36,298 bases of DNA, taken from assembly GCA_022827905.1 (NCBI GenBank), contig JAJEIQ010000065.1, positions 1 to 36,298 of the forward strand, written 5' to 3'. The position numbers were made by a program, and so were the translations under genes. Positions 9,148-17,164 of this stretch are shown in pieces. The DNA is from Pseudomonadales bacterium (GTDB lineage: Bacteria; Pseudomonadota; Gammaproteobacteria; Pseudomonadales; Azotimanducaceae). The notes beneath the pieces were generated by a model. The model saw nothing but the letters and a program-made list of their open reading frames with translations. It ran no database searches and was not told the origin of the DNA. Each line of letters begins with the position of its first letter. Position 1 is the stretch's first letter.

Positions 9148-9243
9148 ATGAACGATAGCAATGCGCGATCCCACCGCTTCACGGCAACACTGGACCAACA
9201 AGCCCGTAGGCGAGCACTGACTGATCTATCGAGCTGGTTGTGA
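9148..9243 (+). CDS. Possible 31-residue leader ORF upstream of drmA
   Basis: An ATG-initiated open frame of 31 codons, beginning MNDSNARSHR and ending in SSWL. Its TGA overlaps the GTG start of the DrmA gene in a four-base GTGA. That overlap geometry is the same as used between bona fide operon genes here, so it may couple translation or encode a small protein. Against it: no good ribosome site, and a TATTCT that could be a -10 element ends right at its ATG. Low confidence. Confidence 0.3.
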   Translation: MNDSNARSHRFTATLDQQARRRALTDLSSWL

Positions 9244-12200
9244 ACTATGTAGGCGCGAGAAAAAGGCTCGTCGACTGGCTACGCAAGCAACTCATCGGCC
9301 CAGCCGTCGAAGGCAGCTTGAACATGTCCCCTCTAGACCGGTATCCGACCGGAGTGCTGCATCCGGTCGACCCGGACCTGTCCGGCATTGATCCCGCCTC
9401 CTTGGTTGACGACATCGCTGAACGTTCCCTTCTGGAAGACGAGAGTGAAGACGATGCGACGCCGGACAACGACGAAACGAGCGAAGCGGCTCCAGCCCGG
9501 ACAACCCGCCGTCGACGCTACGTCCCACCTTCGTCGGCCGGATTCTCCTTCTTCCTTCGTGAAAACACTGCCCTATCAATCAATGCCTCCGCAGCAATCT
9601 ATCGGGGCGCAGATGAACGAGGCGATCGAGGCAGATTCCGCACTCGCGAATACACCCGTGAGGAACTCGAGGAATTTGTCATTACGGTGCCTAGCGCTGT
9701 GACGCCGGGGGAACGGAGAACGGACATCTGGGAAGGACGTGCCAGCATTGACATTCGCTCCCGCCCGCATCGCGACGGTTGGATCGTCACCGTCACCCTT
9801 TGCAATCGCAGGGAATTGGACCCAAGCACTTCCCCAAGGGACCGAACCGGCGACCGAGTGAGCAAGTCGTTGTTCGAAGCACGTCTTGAATGCGTCGTCG
9901 AGAGCGGCGGGTTGGCAGAGTATCCACGAGTTGACCCAAGCCTGCTCACGGATGAAGAACTGGAACTAGAGCTTCAGTATCAGCACCAGCGAATCTATGC
10001 CATCGGTCATGGAGCCGCCGCAAACTGGAATGTGGAACCTCACAGCCAGCCACGCATCTGGTGCGAGTTCATGCCAGAGGCGGAAGTGCCAATGATGACC
10101 GTGAACACCGGTGGCGACGATGCGGTGCTGCGACTCTCGTATCTTGCCGAAAAGGTCGTCCCCGAAGAATTGGCCGGGTTTGTTGAAGGATACGCACGGT
10201 GGATTGCCAACCAGCAGCACACCGCCGAAACGTTTTCCAGATCCGAGAAGCGAGAAGCAGCGAAAAGAATGCTCAAACGAATGCGCGCTGCACGGGATCG
10301 AATGCGGGCATGCGTAGAGATGCTTGGCACCGATCCGGTCGCTGTCGAGGCGTTCCGGCTGGCCAACGAGGCGATGCTCGATCAGATGCGCCAAGCCGAT
10401 GAGAACGCGGGGAAGGAACCTGAAGCCAGCACGTATCGCTGGCGTCCCTTTCAATTGGCCTTTCTGCTCACAGTGATGGTATCCACAATTCGGGAAAACG
10501 ACGATTATCGGGACGTGCTTGACCTCATCTGGTTTCCCACCGGAGGCGGGAAAACTGAGGCATATCTCGGCCTAATCGCGTTCCTCATCGCTTGGCGCCG
10601 ACAGAAGCACCCTGCTTCAGGAGGAGGCACCACCGCCTTCATGCGCTACACCCTGCGGTTGCTGACTAGCCAGCAGTTCGAACGCGCGGCACACATGGTG
10701 TGCGCGTTAGAACTGATTCGAAGGCGCCATCCCCACCAACTCGGCGAAGCGCCTATCAACATCGGCATCTGGGTCGGGCAGAAGACTAGCCCCAATCGAT
10801 ACAAGGAGGCGAAAGAACTCGTGGCGGAGATCAGGGACGGCAAGCCGGGAGCGGAATACAATCTGTTGCTGGAACGTTGCCCTTGGTGCAATACCCCTTT
10901 TGACATAGCGCACGGCTACCAGGCCACCGACGACAAGTTCCACTTCCACTGCACCGCCCCGAACTGCGACTTCGGGGCCGATGACCGCCCCCTGCCGTGC
11001 AACGTCGTGGACGATGCGCTGTACGACGACCCACCATCACTGCTGATCGCCACTATCGACAAGTTTGCGCGCCTTGCCTGGGAAGAACGCACCGGCGCCT
11101 TCTTCGGCGTCAACAACCAAATGCGGCCTCCAGAACTCATCATCCAAGATGAATTGCATCTCATCACCGGGCCATTGGGCTCGGTGGCCGGACTATACGA
11201 GGCGGGTATCGATACCCTCCTCATCCAGCGGGGCGTTCGTCCGAAGTACGTTGCGTCAACCGCTACCATACGCATGGCCCGAGAACAAGTGCGACGACTG
11301 TACGCTAGGGACCTAGCGGTGTTTCCCCCGCCAGGCCTGTCGTACGACGACATGTATTTCGCCAGAACGGACCCGAAACGTCCGGGCCGGCTCTATGTCG
11401 GATACCTGGCGCCCATGCTTGATCAGCAGCATTGCTTCGCTCCCCTTGCTGCCACTCTTCTGGCTGCCCCTCAAGTGCTGTTCGACGACAATGTGGACCG
11501 GGACGCCATGCTCGATGCCTGGTGGACTCAAGTCATCTACCACGGCAGCCTGAAAGGAGTCGGAAACAGTCACAATGCCTTTGTGACCGATGTACGCACA
11601 TTTGGACGGAAACTTGCCTACGGGCTGCAACAGGCAAACGACAGTGCACTGGGTACCGAATTCGAGCCCATGGAAGAAGACATCGACACGGCCAAGGATT
11701 TTGAGGCCGCCCTGGATCGGTTCGACGACCCCCAGATCGACCAGCTCACAAGCCGCAAAAATGCTCGCGAAAACGCGGAAACGTTTCATAGACTGGACAT
11801 TCGGCAGCGGAACGAAGGTTGCCTCGATGCGGTCATGGCAACGAATATGGTATCCGTCGGCCTCGACGTGGCGCGCCTCGCTCTGATGATCGTCAACGGA
11901 CAGCCGCTCACCACCGCGGAGTACATTCAAGCAACGAGCCGCGTCGGGCGTGCGGACGTGCCCGGTCTAGTGGTGGCAAACTACTATCGTCATCAGGCCC
12001 GGAGCCTATCTCACTACGAGAGCTTCCGCCCCTATCACGAGTCGTTCTATCGCTTCGTGGAGCCCAGCAGCGTCACGCCGTTCACCTACCAGGTACGGTC
12101 CCGAGCGCTCCATGCAGCCCTTGTCATCGCAATGCGACATTCGATTCCCGATCTAAAAGACAATAACTCAGCTGGTCAATTCGACCGGGAATTGCCAGGC

Positions 12201-12518
12201 GTCAGGACAGTGCTCTTAGAACTCAAGCGGCGCTGCGGACGTGCGGTGGCCGAGTTCGATCAAGCGCAGGGCATCGAGTCCCACCTCGAGCACCTAGCCA
12301 ACCAGTGGGATGGAGAAGCTCATCGTTGCAAGGAGGAACGCCGACAACTGAGTTACCAAGTGCAAAACAACGTGCGCAATGCCGACCGACTGCTGTATAC
12401 ACACGGCGACCCGCGCCCCGGTCTGTGGGCGACCCTGCACTCAATGCGCAACGTGGAGGGCAGCGGGTCACTGAAGATACATGACTGGCCCTTTTCATCG
12501 AGGACGCACGGCGTGTGA
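9240..12518 (+). CDS. drmA: DrmA-like SF2 helicase (DISARM family)
   Basis: A 1092-residue helicase. An N-terminal 400-residue region opens with RLVDWLRKQLIGP, typical of DISARM DrmA-like proteins. The motor has Walker A TGGGKT (Lys438), motif II DELH (637-640), motif III STAT (673-676) and motif VI QATSRVGR (897-904). A four-cysteine zinc ribbon is inserted between motifs I and II: C547-x2-C550-x20-C571-x4-C576. In DISARM, DrmA works with DrmB to bind invading DNA and block phage. The start is GTG, overlapping a small upstream frame by four bases. The next gene overlaps its 3' end by 38 bases. The symbol is assigned by family and by the adjacent DUF1998 gene, not by a search. Confidence 0.85.
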   Translation: MNYVGARKRLVDWLRKQLIGPAVEGSLNMSPLDRYPTGVLHPVDPDLSGIDPASLVDDIAERSLLEDESEDDATPDNDETSEAAPARTTRRRRYVPPSSAGFSFFLRENTALSINASAAIYRGADERGDRGRFRTREYTREELEEFVITVPSAVTPGERRTDIWEGRASIDIRSRPHRDGWIVTVTLCNRRELDPSTSPRDRTGDRVSKSLFEARLECVVESGGLAEYPRVDPSLLTDEELELELQYQHQRIYAIGHGAAANWNVEPHSQPRIWCEFMPEAEVPMMTVNTGGDDAVLRLSYLAEKVVPEELAGFVEGYARWIANQQHTAETFSRSEKREAAKRMLKRMRAARDRMRACVEMLGTDPVAVEAFRLANEAMLDQMRQADENAGKEPEASTYRWRPFQLAFLLTVMVSTIRENDDYRDVLDLIWFPTGGGKTEAYLGLIAFLIAWRRQKHPASGGGTTAFMRYTLRLLTSQQFERAAHMVCALELIRRRHPHQLGEAPINIGIWVGQKTSPNRYKEAKELVAEIRDGKPGAEYNLLLERCPWCNTPFDIAHGYQATDDKFHFHCTAPNCDFGADDRPLPCNVVDDALYDDPPSLLIATIDKFARLAWEERTGAFFGVNNQMRPPELIIQDELHLITGPLGSVAGLYEAGIDTLLIQRGVRPKYVASTATIRMAREQVRRLYARDLAVFPPPGLSYDDMYFARTDPKRPGRLYVGYLAPMLDQQHCFAPLAATLLAAPQVLFDDNVDRDAMLDAWWTQVIYHGSLKGVGNSHNAFVTDVRTFGRKLAYGLQQANDSALGTEFEPMEEDIDTAKDFEAALDRFDDPQIDQLTSRKNARENAETFHRLDIRQRNEGCLDAVMATNMVSVGLDVARLALMIVNGQPLTTAEYIQATSRVGRADVPGLVVANYYRHQARSLSHYESFRPYHESFYRFVEPSSVTPFTYQVRSRALHAALVIAMRHSIPDLKDNNSAGQFDRELPGVRTVLLELKRRCGRAVAEFDQAQGIESHLEHLANQWDGEAHRCKEERRQLSYQVQNNVRNADRLLYTHGDPRPGLWATLHSMRNVEGSGSLKIHDWPFSSRTHGV

Positions 12519-14403
12519 AGACTCCCCGCAGACAACAAGACGGTGCAAGCTCTTGACTGAAGCGCAGGTGCCCGTTCGACTCTCACATTTGCTGCGCGAA
12601 TGTTCGGTAGGCGCCATTGTGCGGGGTCCGGACAACCTGATGGTCGTCCAAGACATTCGAACTTGGGACCGCCCAGGAAACGACCCCTTGGAGCGCGAAA
12701 TCCGGTACGTTGATCGTGTGCGAAGCGCACTCGGCATAGCGCAGGCGCTCTGCGCTCCCCCGCGAGCGGCGAAGCGGGACAGGTCCGTAACGGGCTGGAT
12801 TCCGGCACTCCGGTTTCCGACCTGGATGCGCTGCCGGGCTTGCGGTTTGTTGCACAAGGCGCCTTGGCGCAGGTCAGGTACTGATAGAGACTCGACCTCG
12901 TCTCAAAACAACGAAGACCTCCAAAGAAACACGGCCTGCTCAGCGTGCGGCGGCACACTGGAACAGACGCCATGGGTTCTCGTTCACGAAGAGGGCTACC
13001 TAGCAGACGTGCCCTGGCACAATCTTGCCCATGAGGACTCCCGAAGTCCGGAACAACGCCAATGCGGCCGTGACTGGACTCAACCCTATCTGAGACTTAC
13101 TGATGACGGCACAGGACGACGGATTCTTTGCACTCGTTGTAACTCGTTTGCCAGCCTTTCGTCGAATGCAATGCCACGCATTCCATTCCCCCCCGGAACT
13201 CGGCAACAACCCTGGGTGCAGGAACCGCCGGCACAAACCCCGGAAGCTCCTGCCCTTCTGGTGGAAATTAACGACGTTCGGGTGCACACTCACGAAACAC
13301 GAACCGCACTGGTCATCCCGCCGGAATCGCGAATCCGTCGCGGAACGGTCACCGACCTCCTTTACAGCAACACTAAGGGTCAGGAACGCATTCGAAACGC
13401 GAGGAGCCTCCTCGACCGAAAACGCACAATTCGGCAACTCGCAAGAGATTACGGATGCAAACCAGCCGAGATCGACAAAGCTGTTGAAGAAATCGATCTG
13501 GGTTACCCTCTGTTCGGTGAAGCAGTTACGGCATCCGACCTTCTAGCCGATGAATACCAAGCGCTTATCGAAGTCATCCCAAATCTCAGGGAGGACGAGG
13601 ACTTTGTCACTGAACATCACACCGACGCTTGGAAAGAGCTCGATGGCACCACGGATTCCGAAGTCGCGCACCACGCAGTGAAGGCGGTCAACCGATTGAT
13701 CGCGGTAAACAAGCTGAAGGAAATCATGGTGCTGAAGGGATTTCGGCGTGCTGGCGGTGAACGGCCGGTGCCACCGGACATTACCGGCGAAAGCACTTGG
13801 CTGCCGGCACTCGAGTTGTACGGTGAGGGCATCTTTTTCACGCTCGACGAAGCGATGCTGCAGCGTTGGGAAGAAGACGAGCGCGTGTGCGGGCGCGCTG
13901 ACGCTTTCGCCAAGCGATATGTGAAGCGCGACGAACAGAACGCTCTCGAAGTCGATGTCTCTCCGCGCTTTCTGCTCTGTCACACGCTCGCCCATCTACT
14001 GATTCGTCAACTGGACGCCGAAGCGGGTTATCCCGCTGCCTCCTTGAAGGAGCGCATCTACTGCCAGGCCACCGGGGACCGCATGGCAGGCATCCTGATC
14101 TACGTTGCAGTGCCGGACGAAGAAGGCTCCTTAGGGGGGCTAATGGAACTCGCGCAACCCCAGCGATTTCTTAGACTGCTGGCCAGTGCAATCGAAGCCG
14201 CCGCATGGTGCTCGCTCGACCCAGTCTGCGCGGAACAGGAAGGGCATGGACCCGACCTACTGAACCGGGCAGCTTGCCATGCCTGCGTTCTGATTCCCGA
14301 AACAAGCTGCGACTTTGACAATGTATTGTTGGACCGGACCTTCGTGAAGGGCACCGCGCCCGATTTTCCCGCATACCTAGATTTTGCAGAGTCGACCGCC
14401 TAG
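12481..14403 (+). CDS. drmB: DrmB-like DUF1998 protein (DISARM family)
   Basis: A 640-residue protein. Zinc-binding cysteine pairs occur at C118/C121 (RCRACG), C153/C156 (CSACGG) and C217/C220 (CTRC). The C-terminal DUF1998 region (about 490-620) has HTLAHLLIRQL starting at His501, then GILIYVAVPDEEGSLGGL and a Cys-rich AACHACVLIPETSCDF end. DUF1998 proteins act as partners of SF2 helicases, and DrmA-DrmB form the core DISARM complex. The start is uncertain: ATG 12481 lies inside drmA, and TTG 12553 is an alternative nearer the first recognisable residues. Its stop shares one base with the next GTG (TAGTG), so the genes are translationally coupled. Confidence 0.85.
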   Translation: MTGPFHRGRTACEDSPQTTRRCKLLTEAQVPVRLSHLLRECSVGAIVRGPDNLMVVQDIRTWDRPGNDPLEREIRYVDRVRSALGIAQALCAPPRAAKRDRSVTGWIPALRFPTWMRCRACGLLHKAPWRRSGTDRDSTSSQNNEDLQRNTACSACGGTLEQTPWVLVHEEGYLADVPWHNLAHEDSRSPEQRQCGRDWTQPYLRLTDDGTGRRILCTRCNSFASLSSNAMPRIPFPPGTRQQPWVQEPPAQTPEAPALLVEINDVRVHTHETRTALVIPPESRIRRGTVTDLLYSNTKGQERIRNARSLLDRKRTIRQLARDYGCKPAEIDKAVEEIDLGYPLFGEAVTASDLLADEYQALIEVIPNLREDEDFVTEHHTDAWKELDGTTDSEVAHHAVKAVNRLIAVNKLKEIMVLKGFRRAGGERPVPPDITGESTWLPALELYGEGIFFTLDEAMLQRWEEDERVCGRADAFAKRYVKRDEQNALEVDVSPRFLLCHTLAHLLIRQLDAEAGYPAASLKERIYCQATGDRMAGILIYVAVPDEEGSLGGLMELAQPQRFLRLLASAIEAAAWCSLDPVCAEQEGHGPDLLNRAACHACVLIPETSCDFDNVLLDRTFVKGTAPDFPAYLDFAESTA

Positions 14404-15566
14404 TGGCCAAGCGCAAATTTGAGTTGCCTGGCATCCAAGATCTCAGCAAGGAGCAAGAGGCGGTACGCGCACTGCCCAACGAAGGCCAGCATCTCGTCGT
14501 GGGAGGCCCCGGAACCGGCAAGTCCGTAGTTGCACTAATCCGCGCCCGGCGTCACCAGCGGGAAGGCGACGACTATCTCTTCCTAGTGTTCAACCATCTG
14601 CTCAATCGCGCGAGTGGTCAATTGTTCGGCAAAGGCATCGCCAGTGAAACTTGGGACGCCTGGTTTCGGCGTCGGTTTTACCAGCTGTCAGGTCAACCAG
14701 TTCCGACGCTGGAGGCAAACGACCGAGGCTATCGGTCGATTGATTGGGCGAGCGTGGATTCGATCGTCACCACAATGCCTCACATTGAACCGCAGCAATC
14801 GACATTTCTCGTAATAGACGAGGGACAGGACATGCCACGGGAGTTCTACAACGCCCTCGTCAGGCTCGGCTTCGACCGATTTTTCGTTGTCGCCGACCAA
14901 AATCAGCAGATCACCGAGGCGAACAGCAGCCGCCAGGATATCCAAGACTGTCTCGCCATCGAATCAAACAAGGTCATCGAACTCAAACACAATTACAGGA
15001 ATCAACATCAAGTGGCGCGATTGGCGAGGGAATTCCATACCGGCGATCCGGCCAGCCCGCCTCCCGAGCTACCGGCAACCTCACCGGGAGCCGTGCCCGC
15101 GCTTTATGTCTACGGGAACGGCAAGCAGGATGCTGTTGCACGAGGCATTCTGCAGCTGGCCGACCGGGACCCCCGGCAACTTATTGGCGTCATCACGCCG
15201 AACAACCAAGTTCGGGATGACTACCACAATGCTCTCCAATCAGCCGAGGTGCGCTTGGACAACCCGAAGGCAACCATCAAAACCTACCACCGAGGCCGCC
15301 GTGCAGAGGTATCGTTCGACGAAGGTGGAGTCCTAGTCATCAATGCGCAGGCCTGCAAGGGACTCGAGTTTGACACAGTAGTGCTAGCAGACATCGACGA
15401 ATACTGGGTTCCCCGCGCCGACCCGGATATCACCCGGCGCCTGTTTTACGTCATGGTTGCGAGGGCCAAGGAGCGGGTGCTGATGTTCATGAAGCGTGAC
15501 GGACGCAGGGACATCGAACGCATCCTTCCCACGGACGAAAAGCTCCTGCGGCGGAAGGAGTTGTAG
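14403..15566 (+). CDS. Compact UvrD-like SF1 helicase/ATPase
   Basis: A 387-residue protein with a full set of SF1 motifs: Walker A GGPGTGKS (Lys40), motif II VIDEGQD (Asp139-Glu140), motif III VVADQNQQ, motif IV-like HNYRN, motif V ACKGLEFDTVVL and motif VI FYVMVARAKERVL. At under 400 residues it lacks room for the usual 1B/2B insertions of UvrD or Rep, so it may be a DNA-dependent ATPase or translocase rather than a full unwinding enzyme. The GTG start overlaps the drmB stop by one base, and the next gene follows directly. It belongs to the array. SF1 helicases are not part of classical DISARM. Confidence 0.85.
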   Translation: MAKRKFELPGIQDLSKEQEAVRALPNEGQHLVVGGPGTGKSVVALIRARRHQREGDDYLFLVFNHLLNRASGQLFGKGIASETWDAWFRRRFYQLSGQPVPTLEANDRGYRSIDWASVDSIVTTMPHIEPQQSTFLVIDEGQDMPREFYNALVRLGFDRFFVVADQNQQITEANSSRQDIQDCLAIESNKVIELKHNYRNQHQVARLAREFHTGDPASPPPELPATSPGAVPALYVYGNGKQDAVARGILQLADRDPRQLIGVITPNNQVRDDYHNALQSAEVRLDNPKATIKTYHRGRRAEVSFDEGGVLVINAQACKGLEFDTVVLADIDEYWVPRADPDITRRLFYVMVARAKERVLMFMKRDGRRDIERILPTDEKLLRRKEL

Positions 15567-17156
15567 ATGACCACCGCGGAATTGTTCGAGTCGCCAAGCG
15601 CGCGAGCCGAGATGGACGTTCCCGAATCAGGGCTTCTCGTAACCAATCACCTCAATCTCATGTACATGCTCGCAGCAGGGCTGGTACTGCCGCCTGCTGG
15701 GTTCGGAGACAAGTACTTCCACGACCCCCTTGGCGAGTTTCCGGGCTGGATTCCTCTCTTCATCGACAAAGTGCCCAACGAGGCGATCGAATCGTCCATC
15801 CGGGAAGCCGCGCACCTGAAACCGGTCATCGTCGAATATCGTCTCGCCGGGTTATTGGGTCCGGTGTTGGCTTTCGACAACCAAAGGATCTGGGAAGTCC
15901 GGCTTCCTTGCGCAATCAGCAGCACGGTGCAGGCGCTACTTGTGCCCGCCCCGTTGCCCACATCGCGAATCGTGTCAGTTGTCTTTCATACGCCGGAGCA
16001 CAAACGGGCGTGCGAATCGGAAGCCAAGGAATTCGGTAACGTGCCGTTGAGGGACTACCTGTGCAGAACAAGCAAGCCACTGTTTACTAAAGCAACTCAG
16101 TCACCATGGCCTTGCGGCACAGGCCCTGAACATCGCCACGTCCCACTCCAGGCGCCTTTTGCGGTCGGTGGGGTCATGGCGATGCTCCAACTCTTCGGCA
16201 ACTTGGGTGAGCTTGCGGTTGATGCATGCCGGATTGCATTCGACCCCGAAATCGAAACATCTCCGACACTAGGCGAACATCCAATTTTCGCCGATCTTGG
16301 ATCTTGGATTCGGGACGGCAAGATCGAGAAACCGGTGCCTGCAACGGCGAACGCCGAGGCGAATCGAATCGACCTAGAGAACAATTCGCAGGCAATGCTC
16401 TTTTGGAATTCCGTGCAGCAAATGGTGGATTGGCGCACTGCGGGAGAGGTCAACAACATCGAGAACGTGTTAATCGACTGTCTAACGGCAGCCATCAGGG
16501 ACATTGACCCGAGATTGCAGGCGGGGGTGGGCCAACTTCACAACACGCTCGTTTCCCTGACAGGACTCGGTGATGCAACGACCAGCGAGCTGTTCGAACG
16601 CCACGACACACCGCTGGCACGCGCCATGATCCTGCTCTTTCTCCGACGCGACTGCGCGGACCTTCTTGACTATCAGAGCAATCATCTAGCCGAACCGGAT
16701 TGGCTTGCCGCGGCCATCCTGTTCGCGGTTCGCGACGGATGGTTGAAGCTGCCTCTCCAACTCCGGGAAGGCCGCCAGCTGGCTGATGCAGTTTCCCATC
16801 GGATGGCACACTTGTCCCACCAGATTGCTCAATCCGGACTCCATCTGGGCGAAGCCCCTCTCAGGATCCGACCACTACGTGAGGCGTTTGGTGATGGCTC
16901 CGGATGGCGAGCCGCTGAGAAGGGGGCCGCGCTGGAGATTGCCAGAGTCCATAAGTGGAATTGCATCAGCACCCGAATCAATCTGGGTCCGGGCAAATAC
17001 AAGCTCATTGTCAAGGGTGGTTCGACGCAAATTGAACTCCCCGGCGAGCCGGGGATACGCCCGGAAATCGATTCCGGCCGATTTCTTGAGATGCTGTCCA
17101 AGACCCGCCTCGACCACAAACTTGAGGCCAAAATCCGCAAGATCCTAAAGGGCTAA
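15567..17156 (+). CDS. Unrecognised 529-residue protein of the DrmAB array
   Basis: The ATG follows the preceding stop with no gap, and eight bases separate its end from the NERD-helicase gene, so it is an integral array member. No Walker motif, HKD (phospholipase D), methylase, or zinc-finger pattern is visible. The N-terminus (about 20-75: GLLVTNHLNLMYMLAAGLVL, a Gly/Pro loop, then GWIPLF) looks like a small alpha/beta domain. The middle (about 180-430) is mostly predicted helical, and the C-terminal 60 residues are rich in Lys with beta-type spacing. It sits between two SF1 helicases, suggesting a structural or sensor subunit. I do not recognise a family; no function is claimed. Confidence 0.85.
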   Translation: MTTAELFESPSARAEMDVPESGLLVTNHLNLMYMLAAGLVLPPAGFGDKYFHDPLGEFPGWIPLFIDKVPNEAIESSIREAAHLKPVIVEYRLAGLLGPVLAFDNQRIWEVRLPCAISSTVQALLVPAPLPTSRIVSVVFHTPEHKRACESEAKEFGNVPLRDYLCRTSKPLFTKATQSPWPCGTGPEHRHVPLQAPFAVGGVMAMLQLFGNLGELAVDACRIAFDPEIETSPTLGEHPIFADLGSWIRDGKIEKPVPATANAEANRIDLENNSQAMLFWNSVQQMVDWRTAGEVNNIENVLIDCLTAAIRDIDPRLQAGVGQLHNTLVSLTGLGDATTSELFERHDTPLARAMILLFLRRDCADLLDYQSNHLAEPDWLAAAILFAVRDGWLKLPLQLREGRQLADAVSHRMAHLSHQIAQSGLHLGEAPLRIRPLREAFGDGSGWRAAEKGAALEIARVHKWNCISTRINLGPGKYKLIVKGGSTQIELPGEPGIRPEIDSGRFLEMLSKTRLDHKLEAKIRKILKG

Positions 17157-17164
17157 ATTCCATC

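Noticed and set aside
15567-15800. DarT-like ADP-ribosyltransferase domain in the orphan
   Set aside because: The similarity is limited to a short hydrophobic pattern; catalytic residues could not be placed.
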